Of a DNA stretch of 64,000 nucleotides, positions 8,075-16,148 are shown in pieces (the first letter of the stretch is position 1; every line of letters begins with the position of its first letter). Under the pieces are notes generated by a model. That model was not told where the DNA came from and made no database searches. It saw nothing but the letters and a program-made list of their open reading frames with translations. The DNA is taken from contig CAKQGH010000001.1 of the NCBI GenBank assembly GCA_934232895.1, positions 62,001 through 126,000 of the forward strand, given 5' to 3'. The translations under genes were made by a program, and so were the position numbers. This stretch comes from an uncultured Alphaproteobacteria bacterium. GTDB lineage: Bacteria > Pseudomonadota > Alphaproteobacteria > Rs-D84.

Positions 8075-8401
8075 TTACTCCAACGCGCCCTGCAACAACA
8101 GCAACTGCATTTCTGGCATAGTAAATAGTATCTCCATCGTGCACGTCTGTGCAATATCTTTTATAGATTCATCGTTTGATTGTAGCAGCCGCTTAAATTG
8201 CTTTGCCGTCGTCAACCTCGGCATATTATCAGCAATGCATAAACATGCATCTTCTGCCAGTTTTTGCGTTCTTAAATCACTATCTTGCATCTCTTGGGCA
8301 CTCAATTCCGTGCATACTTTTATCGCCTCTTGCTTTGTCATAGCGTGTGCTGAACAAGCCACAAACAAACACAGCCCAAAAACCAAGTAAAACTTTTTCA
8401 T
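8075..8401 (-). CDS. small secreted protein of unknown function
   Basis: A 108-residue protein with a Sec signal peptide (MKKFYLVFGLCLFVACSAHA, cleavage after AHA). The mature part is helical with four cysteines (VCTELSA, ACLCIADN, TCTMEI). I do not recognise a family. Its ATG overlaps the stop of the upstream immunity-like gene (shared base 8401), so the two are coupled. Codon use (TTT, CTT, AGC, TCT) is more AT-rich than in neighbouring housekeeping genes, consistent with an accessory block. Confidence 0.55.
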   Translation of the reverse strand: MKKFYLVFGLCLFVACSAHAMTKQEAIKVCTELSAQEMQDSDLRTQKLAEDACLCIADNMPRLTTAKQFKRLLQSNDESIKDIAQTCTMEILFTMPEMQLLLLQGALE

Positions 8402-9030
8402 TATTTATCCTTTTTGTTATGCAATTTTTCAATTTGTTTCATCAATTCTTGACCCTTGACCGAATTTATAGATATAAAATCCGCTGCGCCACAATACGGG
8501 CATTTACCACGACCATTATCCTTGAACAAGGTAATTAAAATATGAACAATTGCGATAATAACAAATGCAATGTCCAGTATAAAACGCGGCAACAATAATG
8601 AAATATCATTCGTCGGAATGGATTCAATCAACCACAATAATACGCCATAAACACCTAGCAACCCACAAACTCGAAGAAATTTGTTCATTTTCTCTGGCAC
8701 ACCAAATGTTTTATTGCAAGATTCACAAACATATTCCGGCTTCGATTCATTTTTTGATTCAGCCGAATTATTCGCGGTCAAAACAATAAAATCTGCCACA
8801 ATCGCAAGTAAGATATTTAACAGAAGGATACGTGGTAAATTCGGCATTTTTTTGATCATCGCAATCAATGTCGGCGCAAAAAATACAACACTAGCCAACA
8901 CACCATAAATAGGTTCACCAGAGAAAATCAATTCTTCCAACAATGCACCAAACACAACATAGTAATGTATAAATATCACTAAAATGACGGCTATAAATTT
9001 TAGTATTTTTCTGATATTAAAATTCGACAT
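8401..9030 (-). CDS. membrane protein with superinfection-immunity-like segment and zinc ribbons
   Basis: A 209-residue protein. The N-terminal TM (ILKFIAVILVIFIHYYVVFG) and the region FFAPTLIAMIKKMPNLPRILLLNILLAIV match the pattern of the T4 Imm-type superinfection immunity domain (Y/F-hydrophobic-PT-I-A-x-x-x-K-x-P-N-x-x-x-I-x-x-L-N). Next comes a CxxC (YVCESCNKTF), two more TM helices (residues about 118-165), and a second CxxC, KCPYCGAADF, so a split or double zinc ribbon faces the cytoplasm. Phage Imm proteins block DNA entry; many bacterial homologues have no known role. Start ATG 9030 has AAGGAG 8 nt upstream. AT-rich for this genome. Confidence 0.55.
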   Translation of the reverse strand: MSNFNIRKILKFIAVILVIFIHYYVVFGALLEELIFSGEPIYGVLASVVFFAPTLIAMIKKMPNLPRILLLNILLAIVADFIVLTANNSAESKNESKPEYVCESCNKTFGVPEKMNKFLRVCGLLGVYGVLLWLIESIPTNDISLLLPRFILDIAFVIIAIVHILITLFKDNGRGKCPYCGAADFISINSVKGQELMKQIEKLHNKKDK

Positions 9031-9051
9031 ATTTAACTCCTTGTTTAGTAA

Positions 9052-9080
9052 GAAAAAACCGCCAGCGGAATACAGGCGGT
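9052..9080 (-). terminator. terminator upstream of the immunity-like gene
   Basis: Stem ACCGCC / GGCGGT (9058-9063 with 9075-9080), 11-nt loop, followed on the minus strand by TTTTTTCTT. It ends transcription arriving from the GIY-YIG side, or attenuates the downstream immunity-like gene. Confidence 0.7.
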
Positions 9081-9190
9081 CGGGGAGTTAGTAAATCAGT
9101 GTATTATTGACTCTGTTGCTTTCGGGCAAGCCCTGTTATATAGCAAACAGCCCCCCGACTGCGTACAGTCAGGGACAAATAACGACGCAA
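9058..9190 (-). ncRNA. candidate structured RNA or leader
   Basis: This stretch lies in the 314-nt space between the GIY-YIG and immunity-like genes and holds, reading the minus strand, hairpins GACTG/CAGTC (9157-9170), CTGTT/AACAG (9133-9150), a short TTGC/GCAA stem (9116-9129) and a terminator hairpin with T-run (9058-9080). No convincing ORF covers 9081-9200. Serial hairpins ending in an intrinsic terminator fit a small RNA or a regulatory leader, as in phage immunity regions. No known RNA family is recognised. Confidence 0.3.
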
Positions 9191-9201
9191 AACCACAGGA
9201 A

Positions 9202-9345
9202 TCACGGACTAACGATGTTCCAACTGTTTCGCACCGAATACACAGGGTCTACTACAACCCCGAACACAGTTCCCACTGAGTTCGTATGTATTATGAACCA
9301 AGCACGAAATAAAAACAATATAAAAAATGCCGTGCAAAAAAGCAC
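9202..9345 (-). CDS. possible 47-aa membrane peptide, coupled to the GIY-YIG gene
   Basis: A GTG start overlaps the last base of the GIY-YIG stop (TAGTG), a typical coupled junction. The product has one hydrophobic helix (LFCTAFFILFLFRAWFII) and a polar tail ending SWNIVSP. There is no separate ribosome-binding site and no recognised homologue, so it may be chance; the coupling and the TM segment are the only support. Confidence 0.3.
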   Translation of the reverse strand: MLFCTAFFILFLFRAWFIIHTNSVGTVFGVVVDPVYSVRNSWNIVSP

Positions 9346-10064
9346 TAGATATTTACATACATTATCGGGTTTTGTTGTCCCTTTTTCTTCAAACAATTTT
9401 GTTTATGCATATATTGCGGATACTCACTGGATACATCTTTCCCAACAAATTCCCAGCGATTACGAACTTTATTAAAAATCCACTCTTCTGGCTTGAATAC
9501 GGCACGAATTATCCCCTTGTATTCACTAAAAACCAAATCAACCGCCTTTGCTTTTTTTTCATTCAAATGCCAAGCAGAACGAGTGGCCTCGTAAATAACA
9601 TTATTTTCACAATTGTATCGATATTTTTTATTTACATTTATAATCAAAACTTTTTCTTTTATATCACCCAGTTTTTCATCAGAGAAAAAATTTTCTACCT
9701 CTGCAACCGACTTCATACCACATTCAAAAGAATGATGCCCTTTTACTTCATTCAGCAATGCACGACTGCTCCAACTGTTTGACGCAAGCAAATCAATCAA
9801 TGCAGCCTCTACTGTAAATGCCACTTGTTCTGTTTCCAAACTATGACGAATGATATATTTTTCTACTTGTTGTCCGGCTTTCTCTATCTCTCTTATTCTT
9901 GCTACTTTCACACTATTTTCTGCCTGTTTTTCATGGTTAAAGACCCTATTTCCCTTGCCTTTACCAACATAGAAAATTTCTTTATTTCTTGGATCAACCA
10001 AGCAATACACATAATACCCAAGCCCCTCTGCCGCTGCATTGCTAAATTTAGACAAATCATTCAT
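9345..10064 (-). CDS. GIY-YIG domain protein of the LEM-3/COG3680 type
   Basis: A 239-residue protein. The N-terminal GIY-YIG core has YYVYCLVDPRNKEIFYVGKG (residues about 16-35), the conserved R in NRVFNHE, and EAALIDLL carrying the metal-binding Glu. The C-terminal half (EATRSAWHL..., GIIRAVFKPEEW, RWEFVGK) matches the tail of COG3680 proteins. These are putative structure-specific endonucleases of unknown role. Start ATG 10064 is set by a perfect AGAGGAGG 7 nt upstream. The open frame continues upstream through the tRNA, but that is not coding. AT-rich codon use unlike the flanking genes points to horizontal acquisition next to tRNA-Lys. Confidence 0.75.
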   Translation of the reverse strand: MNDLSKFSNAAAEGLGYYVYCLVDPRNKEIFYVGKGKGNRVFNHEKQAENSVKVARIREIEKAGQQVEKYIIRHSLETEQVAFTVEAALIDLLASNSWSSRALLNEVKGHHSFECGMKSVAEVENFFSDEKLGDIKEKVLIINVNKKYRYNCENNVIYEATRSAWHLNEKKAKAVDLVFSEYKGIIRAVFKPEEWIFNKVRNRWEFVGKDVSSEYPQYMHKQNCLKKKGQQNPIMYVNI

Positions 10065-10112
10065 AATCGCCTCCTCTTTGACATACTGCATTAAAAAACG
10101 ACACAAAAAACT

Positions 10113-10135
10113 AAAAAACCACCCTGCGGTGGTTT
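10113..10135 (-). terminator. terminator of tRNA-Lys
   Basis: Stem AAACCACC / GGTGGTTT (10116-10123 with 10128-10135), four-base loop, T-run on the minus strand, 10 nt past the tRNA CCA end. Confidence 0.85.
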
Positions 10136-10144
10136 CTTTATTCG

Positions 10145-10220
10145 TGGTGGACGCACAGGGACTCGAACCCTGGACCCACTGATTAAGAGTCAGTTGCTCT
10201 ACCAACTGAGCTATGCATCC
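10145..10220 (-). tRNA. tRNA-Lys (anticodon CTT)
   Basis: A complete cloverleaf on the minus strand: acceptor GGATGCA pairs with TGCGTCC (one G-T pair), D arm TAGCTCAGTTGGTAGAGCA, anticodon stem-loop CTGACTCTTAATCAG with anticodon CTT, T arm with GTTCGAGTC, discriminator A and an encoded CCA. Length 76 nt including CCA. Confidence 0.97.
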
Positions 10221-10291
10221 AGAACTGTTAAACTGTGGCAATTATATATCTTTTTGCCGCATTTGCAAGCGTTTATTGTGCCCGCGCGACA

Positions 10292-11722
10292 TCACCGCAA
10301 ATACGACGACGGGTTGTATGCCTTGGTTCCCTTGCGAATTTCAAAGTGCAATTGCGGTTTATCAACCTTGCCCGTGGCGCCAACCGTGCCAATTTTCTGG
10401 CCAACCGACACACGTGCACCACGGCGCACCGCCATGGAATCCATGTGCGCATAGACCGTCATCCACCCACCAGAATGTTGGATTATGACCAGGTTTCCCA
10501 TACCTTTGACCTCGTTCCCGGCGTATGCAACAACACCGTTTTCTGCCGCCGATACGGCGGTGCCGCGCGTGGCACTGATGTTTATACCATCATTAAACAA
10601 TCCACCCGATTTTGCGCCATAGTGCGACAAAATCTTGCCCCGGACAGGCCACGAGAATTTAGATGACGACCGCGCCGCAATCGCCGGCAATTTTTTCGTT
10701 GGGTCAGACGATATTTTTGGTTTGGCGGGTTTTGTTTGGGCGGGTGTTTTGACGGTGGCGGCCGTGGTTCCCTGTTGTGTTGTTTTTGCCACGGGCGCCG
10801 CCGTTTGCGCGGGACGCGCGGGCGACTGTTCCACCGTGGTTGCGCCACGCACCGGGGCCGACGCCAGGTTTGGAACCTTTAATTTCTGGCCGACCGACAA
10901 TGTAAATGGTGCCGAAATGTTATTCATAACCGCCAAGTCGTTGACCGGAACCGAATATTTACGCGACAGCGAATATAATGTATCGCCCGCCCCAACGGTA
11001 ATTTCCGTCAATTGCACCCGCGTTGTTGTTGGAACATTTTTTGGTGCGGACGGTGCCGGCACAGAATCCGTTTTTTCGGCCGCGGTCGATTGCCCGCGTG
11101 GCGCCGATTGGGTTATGTACAACTTCTGACCAATCTGCAATGGCTTTGACATATCCAGGTTATTTTTATTGGCCAAAGCCTCGGGCGTGGTGGCGTATTG
11201 TTGTGCCAATGAATACAGTGTATCACCACGGGCCACGGTTATGGTTGCGTTTGCCGCCGCGGGCGCAACATCTGCGCCATTATTATATTCCGGCACAGTT
11301 AAATAATCATCGGGTATCAATGTTGTCTGGGCCGGCGTGGTCACAGTCGGGGCATCTGTTTGGGTTATGACGACCGATGTTTCGGCATCATTCGCAACCG
11401 GCGCAGATTCCGGCGGCATGCCGTACATAGTCGTTGTATCGGACTGAACCGGCGGAACGATATAATCATCAACACTGGCGTATGTGACATAGTCAGATGT
11501 ATCGACCGAACCATACAATTGTGGCGACGCGTACACGCCATAGTCACTGGCCGCCGAATTATAAATTTCGGGCTGGGCATTTGGGTCGGCCAACAATGTT
11601 GGATAACGCGCGGCGATAAAATCACCAACTGAATCCGGCAGTGATGTTATCTTTGGCTGTAAATCACACCCCGATATAATCGGCAAAATCGTCACACAAA
11701 AAAATAACCAGATTTTTTTCAC
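10292..11722 (-). CDS. nlpD: NlpD/EnvC-like LysM-M23 lipoprotein, probable amidase activator
   Basis: A 476-residue lipoprotein (lipobox ISGC at about residue 19) with a Pro/Ala/Thr-rich linker, two LysM peptidoglycan-binding repeats (TITVARGDTLYSLAQQY... at about 155 and TEITVGAGDTLYSLSRKY... at about 232), and a C-terminal M23 (LytM) domain from about residue 355. The M23 metal motif HxxxD is degenerate (FNDGINI), while YAHM and LHFEIR remain. That is the pattern of non-catalytic LytM factors such as NlpD, which activate cell-wall amidases during division. It sits next to tatC; Tat exports the amidases in many bacteria, so the linkage makes sense. Confidence 0.85.
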   Translation of the reverse strand: MKKIWLFFCVTILPIISGCDLQPKITSLPDSVGDFIAARYPTLLADPNAQPEIYNSAASDYGVYASPQLYGSVDTSDYVTYASVDDYIVPPVQSDTTTMYGMPPESAPVANDAETSVVITQTDAPTVTTPAQTTLIPDDYLTVPEYNNGADVAPAAANATITVARGDTLYSLAQQYATTPEALANKNNLDMSKPLQIGQKLYITQSAPRGQSTAAEKTDSVPAPSAPKNVPTTTRVQLTEITVGAGDTLYSLSRKYSVPVNDLAVMNNISAPFTLSVGQKLKVPNLASAPVRGATTVEQSPARPAQTAAPVAKTTQQGTTAATVKTPAQTKPAKPKISSDPTKKLPAIAARSSSKFSWPVRGKILSHYGAKSGGLFNDGINISATRGTAVSAAENGVVAYAGNEVKGMGNLVIIQHSGGWMTVYAHMDSMAVRRGARVSVGQKIGTVGATGKVDKPQLHFEIRKGTKAYNPSSYLR

Positions 11723-11765
11723 ACACGAATTATATCACAAATTGTGCGATAAATAAAAAGTTATC

Positions 11766-12482
11766 TTATTCAGATGGCTCATCCCGCATGAACAATATGC
11801 TGGATTCAAACAATATCCACATTGGCAACGCCAATGCAATTTGTGACACAACATCTGGGGGCGTTAAAATCGCCGCCACGATAACAATCATCACAATTGC
11901 ATACCGGCGCATTTTTATTACGCGTGCGCGCGCCAGCACCCCAATGCGATTTAACAAAACCAACGCCAATGGCAATTGGAAAGCAATGCCGAAAACCTTT
12001 AACATACCAATGGCAAACCCCAAGTAATCGCGCGCGGCGGGAATCAATATGGCTGGCACCGGTGCCGATGTATTTAATTCCATAAAAAATCCAAAGACAA
12101 ATGGAAACATCACATAGAACGCAAATGCCCCACCGATTATAAATAATATCGGTGACAAAACCAAAAACGTCCAAATGAAATTGCGTTCGGTATTTTTCAG
12201 TCCCGGCGCAATATATTGCCATAATTGATACAATCCAAACGGAATCACAAATACAATCCCAACCAACACCGCCAATGAAAACCGTATCATTAAACCGTCG
12301 GATATATTGTTATACAGCAATGCCCCATCGGGCCACACGCGCATCAATGGCGCGGTCAATAATTCTTGGGCATACGGAGCAACATACCACCCAAAAATTA
12401 CAGCCACCAAAAACATTCCGAATGTCCACAACACGCGGCGACGCAATTCGGAAAAATGTTGCATCATGGTCATTTTTTGCAT
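11766..12482 (-). CDS. tatC: Sec-independent translocase subunit TatC
   Basis: A 238-residue inner-membrane protein with six hydrophobic segments. The N-terminal MQHFSELRRRV is the signature that contacts twin-arginine signals, and FGLYQLWQYIAPGLKNTER, the cytoplasmic loop F..P.L...E, is also diagnostic. TatC recognises folded Tat substrates together with TatB. Its start overlaps tatB by 13 nt (12470-12482), giving a lolA-tatB-tatC translational chain. Confidence 0.97.
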   Translation of the reverse strand: MQKMTMMQHFSELRRRVLWTFGMFLVAVIFGWYVAPYAQELLTAPLMRVWPDGALLYNNISDGLMIRFSLAVLVGIVFVIPFGLYQLWQYIAPGLKNTERNFIWTFLVLSPILFIIGGAFAFYVMFPFVFGFFMELNTSAPVPAILIPAARDYLGFAIGMLKVFGIAFQLPLALVLLNRIGVLARARVIKMRRYAIVMIVIVAAILTPPDVVSQIALALPMWILFESSILFMRDEPSE

Positions 12483-12778
12483 TTTGTGCCCCGCCCTGTC
12501 TTTCTGGTTTTCTTGGGTGCAATTGGTGTTGAAAATTCCGCCAGAACATCATCGGTTGTTGTGCGAATCAATTCATCAATTGGTTGTTCCAGTTCAATTG
12601 TGCTTTTAATCTGTTCCGATGCATCGGTAATTTTCCAAATTATTTGGCGTACAAATTTTACAATTCGTGCAATTACACGCGCGACATCGGGCCACATGCG
12701 CGGCGGCAAAACCAATACCGCGACCAGAATTATTACCGCAAATTCAGCCCAACTGATTCCGAACATAACGCCATCCAT
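12470..12778 (-). CDS. tatB: Tat translocase subunit TatB
   Basis: About 102 residues: a short N-terminus, FGISWAEFAVIILVAVLVL as the single TM helix with the conserved Glu, then the hinge PPRMWP and an amphipathic helix (VARVIARIVKFVRQIIWK), with a basic C-terminus. Position between lolA and tatC and the extended amphipathic helix favour TatB over TatA, which is encoded separately at 20779. The ATG at 12778 overlaps the lolA stop (TGATG); a second Met at 12766 is also possible. Confidence 0.85.
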   Translation of the reverse strand: MDGVMFGISWAEFAVIILVAVLVLPPRMWPDVARVIARIVKFVRQIIWKITDASEQIKSTIELEQPIDELIRTTTDDVLAEFSTPIAPKKTRKTGRGTKCKK

Positions 12779-13392
12779 CAATCATAGAAATCGTCGCCGC
12801 CACTGGTGCTGACGGTTTTGTGTCGTGATATTTGAAAATAGTTTTTGCCGAAATCTGTTTTTGTTTTTAACCCAGAAAACGCGACATCGGTTGTTGTGCC
12901 GGTGGCGTCAACGACGCTCCATGAATTTAACTTTACAGGTTTCTTGTCAAACACAACCGTCATGTGGCCAAGGCCCTCTTGACCGCGCAAATTTAATTTC
13001 AGTGAAAAAGTCTTTTTGGCATCGGTGGTTTCAACAACATTTATATCGGCATTTTTCAAATCAATTTTTTTACGAATTAAAATGCCCGCGGGGGTACTGG
13101 TCAATGGCACGGTTGTAATTTGGTCCAGCGACCGATCAAAAAAATACAAATCGCGACCATCGGCAATCAATTGCACCGGCATATCGTTATAGTCCAACCG
13201 AACGCGCCCCGGACGCAACATAGAAAACATACCGTGCTGTTCTTTACCAGATGCGGTTTGCGTAAAATCACCGGTCAGCCCAGTTATAGAATTCAAATAT
13301 TTTTCCGCCGAATTCACCAACGCATTGTCAACCGCGGCGCGTGCCGGAATTATCATTATGCACAATAAAATTGCGGCAAATATTTTTTTCAT
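12778..13392 (-). CDS. lolA: outer-membrane lipoprotein carrier LolA-like protein
   Basis: A 204-residue periplasmic protein with a signal peptide (ending near IIPARA). The core LNSITGLTGDFTQTASGKEQHGMFSMLRPGRVRLDY is the LolA pattern: an aligned F.Q...G....G...L.RPG..R..Y. YFFDRSLDQITTVPL continues it. LolA carries lipoproteins from LolCDE to LolB. The gene supplies many clients in this window (NlpD and other lipoproteins). The start overlaps the nrnA stop by 4 nt (ATGA-type junction at 13389-13392). Confidence 0.85.
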   Translation of the reverse strand: MKKIFAAILLCIMIIPARAAVDNALVNSAEKYLNSITGLTGDFTQTASGKEQHGMFSMLRPGRVRLDYNDMPVQLIADGRDLYFFDRSLDQITTVPLTSTPAGILIRKKIDLKNADINVVETTDAKKTFSLKLNLRGQEGLGHMTVVFDKKPVKLNSWSVVDATGTTTDVAFSGLKTKTDFGKNYFQISRHKTVSTSGGDDFYD

Positions 13393-14345
13393 AATTGCTC
13401 CTTTTTGAACAAATCCAATAATTTTGTGCGCACATTTTCCAATGTGTCGTCAATGACCGCACCGGCGGCAAATGTATGCCCCCCGCCCCCCATTGCCGTT
13501 GCAATGTGTTCAACCGGATGGCTGCGTCCGCGCAGTGACAGGCCAATCTTATTTTCTTTTTGTTCTTTTAATAATGCAATACATTCAACGCCGCGTATTT
13601 GCGCCAGCAAATTCAAAATCAATTCGCCGCGGCCATCCAAATGCTTGTAATCTTTTTTGAAAACCGTTGCCAGCGCCAATTTTCCACGGAATAAAAATTC
13701 TGCATTGGCAACAACCGCGGCCTCGGTCTGGACGGCGCGACGCGGTTTGTTATTCATACCATCGGACAATTCAGCAATGTTTGCACCCGCATCCACCAAA
13801 TCGGCCATTATGCGCAACACATCACCACGACGGGCAAATTTGAAGAAACCGGTATCGGTCAATATAGACACCGACAACAAATCGCGAACAATATCATCAG
13901 ATTTCCAATTTAATTCACGCATTATCTGATACACAATTTGGCCGGCGGCCATCGCCGTATCGTCGTCGATGCACAATTGCGCCACATGCGCGTCATTTAT
14001 ATGATGGTCGATTTCAACCGTGTACCGCGCATTTTCCAAAATAGGCATTGTGCCGCCAATGTTTCGTGACGTGCCATAATCCATCACAATTGCAACATCA
14101 AACGGGCGCGCCAAATCCAAATGTTCAAAATATGTTATACGATGCCGTTCGGGCACATTGTCCAGCGCATCGGGAATATTGCCATCGTATGTGCAAATCG
14201 GACGACGACCATAGTTTAATTCTATCAATCGCGCCAACGCCAGCACGCTGCACAAAGCATCGCCATCGGGATTTTTATGTGCAAAAATTGCAATCGAACG
14301 CGCCGACCGAATTTTCTCGTCAAAAATTTTCAGTTTATCATCCAT
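13389..14345 (-). CDS. nrnA: DHH/DHHA1 phosphoesterase, NrnA-like nano-RNase/pAp phosphatase
   Basis: A 318-residue protein. DHH domain motifs: HKNPDGDALCS (metal ligands), VMDYG, and IDHHINDAH carrying the DHH triplet near residue 118. The C-terminal DHHA1 domain ends in SHPVEHIATAMGGGGHTFAAG, with the GGGH substrate loop. Such proteins degrade 2-5 nt RNAs and 3'-phosphoadenosine 5'-phosphate. It is followed by lolA with a 4-nt overlap and preceded by recJ, a related DHH enzyme, 9 nt away. Confidence 0.88.
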   Translation of the reverse strand: MDDKLKIFDEKIRSARSIAIFAHKNPDGDALCSVLALARLIELNYGRRPICTYDGNIPDALDNVPERHRITYFEHLDLARPFDVAIVMDYGTSRNIGGTMPILENARYTVEIDHHINDAHVAQLCIDDDTAMAAGQIVYQIMRELNWKSDDIVRDLLSVSILTDTGFFKFARRGDVLRIMADLVDAGANIAELSDGMNNKPRRAVQTEAAVVANAEFLFRGKLALATVFKKDYKHLDGRGELILNLLAQIRGVECIALLKEQKENKIGLSLRGRSHPVEHIATAMGGGGHTFAAGAVIDDTLENVRTKLLDLFKKEQL

Positions 14346-14354
14346 ATATAAATC

Positions 14355-16106
14355 CTATATTGCAATATCTTCGACAAAGAATTGCGCACTTTTGCGGCCG
14401 TTGTATTCGTTTTCTTTCAACCGCCCTAGCATTGTAATTGTAGTGTTTGTGTTTGCATCGTCCAGTAAAAAATCACCAACCGGCGTTCCAACCAGATTAA
14501 ACCCAACAAATGCCAATTGGCCATTGCTGGTCATAACATTACCACGCAAATGCGCGCCATTGCCCATAACACTGGCAAAGCGCAACGATGCCCCATGCAG
14601 AATCAACATTGGTTCTGGATTGCCCTGGCCGAATGGTTCCAATGCACCCATTTGCTCGACTAATTTCATATTTGCGGCACCGGCATCCAATTCGGCATCG
14701 GCCACAATTTCACATGTTGGCATTTCACCATTTAATTGCGCATGCACGGCATTTTCCAGGAATTCGCGAAACGCGTCCTCGTTTTCGGCGCGCAACGAAA
14801 ATCCCGCCGCCGCCGCGTGGCCGCCGCCCTCGGATACAACGCCCGCCGCCAATGCATCGTGGATAATACGCCCCAAATCGACCCCAGCAATAGAACGGCC
14901 CGAGCCATTTATCATACCATCGGCACGCGTCGCGACGCATGATGGCAAATTGTATTTATCCTTTAACCGGCCTGCGATAATTCCCATAACACCGCCATGC
15001 CAATTATCACCACATACAAACAAACTGCAATTGCCGGTCTGTTTGCATTTTTCGGCCTGGGCATCGGCGCACAACATAATTGCATTTTGAATATCAATGC
15101 GTTCCTGGTTCATGTGGTGCAATTTATTTGCCAAATCGCCCGCAATCAATGGATTATCAGTCAACAGCAATTCCAACGCCGGCGCGGCCGAATCTAAACG
15201 CCCCGCCGCATTCAAACGCGGCCCCAGCGCAAACCCCGCCGCATATACAGATGGCCGACGGATACCCGCAACATCCATCAATACGCGCAAGCCCAAATTT
15301 TGATGCAACCCCAATACTTTCAGTCCCGTTGCAACAAACGCACGATTTAACCCGACCAACGGCATGGTATCGCAAATGGTTCCCAACGCCACCAAATCCA
15401 AATAGTTCATCAAATTCAGATTATCCACGCGCGCACGCATATCATCGGATAAATCACGCGATTTTAATTCGCGACGCAACGCAACCATTGTTAAAAACGC
15501 AACACCAACACCTGCCAGGTACGACAAGCCCGACGCGTCATCCGTGCGTTTTGGGTCAATAACCGCATCGGCCGCCGGCAATATTGAATCCGGCGAATGG
15601 TGGTCGGTCACGACAACCCGCATTCCCAATTCGCGCGCATGCGCAACATCGGACGCGCCAGAAATTCCACAATCAACCGTTATCAGCAACTTTGCACCCT
15701 GGGCCGCAATTTCATCAATTGCGCGCGCATTCAGGCCGTACCCCTCGCCCTCGCGGGTGGGCAAATGCCAAATACAATCCACCCCCAGCGCCCGCAAACA
15801 TTTAATGCAAATTGCGGTTGATGTAATTCCATCAACATCATAGTCGCCATATATTGCAATTTTATCACCACGCAAAACACTGTCGGCAATGATGCGCGCG
15901 GCATCGTCCATATCATGCAATACAGATGGGTCTGGCATATATTCTTTGATACTGGGGTTCAGGAACTTTTCCTGGGCATCAGCCCCAGTCACACCACGAC
16001 TGACCAAAATTTTTTGTACTAAATTATCAGCCCCGGCGGCGCCATCATCAGATGTCGCCACCATCCATGCCCGCCCCAGCATGGATTTATCAACTACTTT
16101 TCTCAC
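14355..16106 (-). CDS. recJ: single-stranded-DNA-specific exonuclease RecJ
   Basis: About 583 residues, normal for RecJ. Motifs in order: IYGDYDVDGITSTA (metal site), LLITVDCGISG, VVVTDHHSPD (DHH), the middle region with GPRLNAAGR, and the DHHA1 segment SEGGGHAAAAGFSL. A C-terminal OB-like domain ends LGRLKENEYNGRKSAQFFVEDI. RecJ degrades 5' ends in RecFOR recombination and mismatch repair. The start is set at GTG 16106: AAAGAG precedes it by 6 nt, while the longer TTG start at 16130 would begin only 4 nt after a TATAAT box. Confidence 0.95.
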   Translation of the reverse strand: MRKVVDKSMLGRAWMVATSDDGAAGADNLVQKILVSRGVTGADAQEKFLNPSIKEYMPDPSVLHDMDDAARIIADSVLRGDKIAIYGDYDVDGITSTAICIKCLRALGVDCIWHLPTREGEGYGLNARAIDEIAAQGAKLLITVDCGISGASDVAHARELGMRVVVTDHHSPDSILPAADAVIDPKRTDDASGLSYLAGVGVAFLTMVALRRELKSRDLSDDMRARVDNLNLMNYLDLVALGTICDTMPLVGLNRAFVATGLKVLGLHQNLGLRVLMDVAGIRRPSVYAAGFALGPRLNAAGRLDSAAPALELLLTDNPLIAGDLANKLHHMNQERIDIQNAIMLCADAQAEKCKQTGNCSLFVCGDNWHGGVMGIIAGRLKDKYNLPSCVATRADGMINGSGRSIAGVDLGRIIHDALAAGVVSEGGGHAAAAGFSLRAENEDAFREFLENAVHAQLNGEMPTCEIVADAELDAGAANMKLVEQMGALEPFGQGNPEPMLILHGASLRFASVMGNGAHLRGNVMTSNGQLAFVGFNLVGTPVGDFLLDDANTNTTITMLGRLKENEYNGRKSAQFFVEDIAI

Positions 16107-16134
16107 GCTATACTCTTTTTTTATTATCAAGAGT

Positions 16135-16140
16135 ATTATA
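16135..16140 (-). promoter_or_regulatory. -10 box for the recJ operon
   Basis: TATAAT on the minus strand in the 42-nt space between the ftsI stop and the recJ GTG start. No good -35 is seen. It argues that recJ-nrnA-lolA-tatBC can be transcribed separately from ftsI. Confidence 0.45.
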
Positions 16141-16148
16141 ATCGAAAA

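Noticed and set aside
9031..10220. Search for a direct repeat of the tRNA-Lys 3' end (att site) bounding the accessory block
   Set aside because: No copy of the T-arm/acceptor end sequence was noticed within the window left of the tRNA, so integration at the tRNA is not proven.
10065..10241. N-terminal extension of the GIY-YIG reading frame
   Set aside because: The extra residues (GCIAQLVEQLTLNQ...) are the translation of tRNA-Lys plus its terminator; a perfect ribosome-binding site marks the start at 10064.
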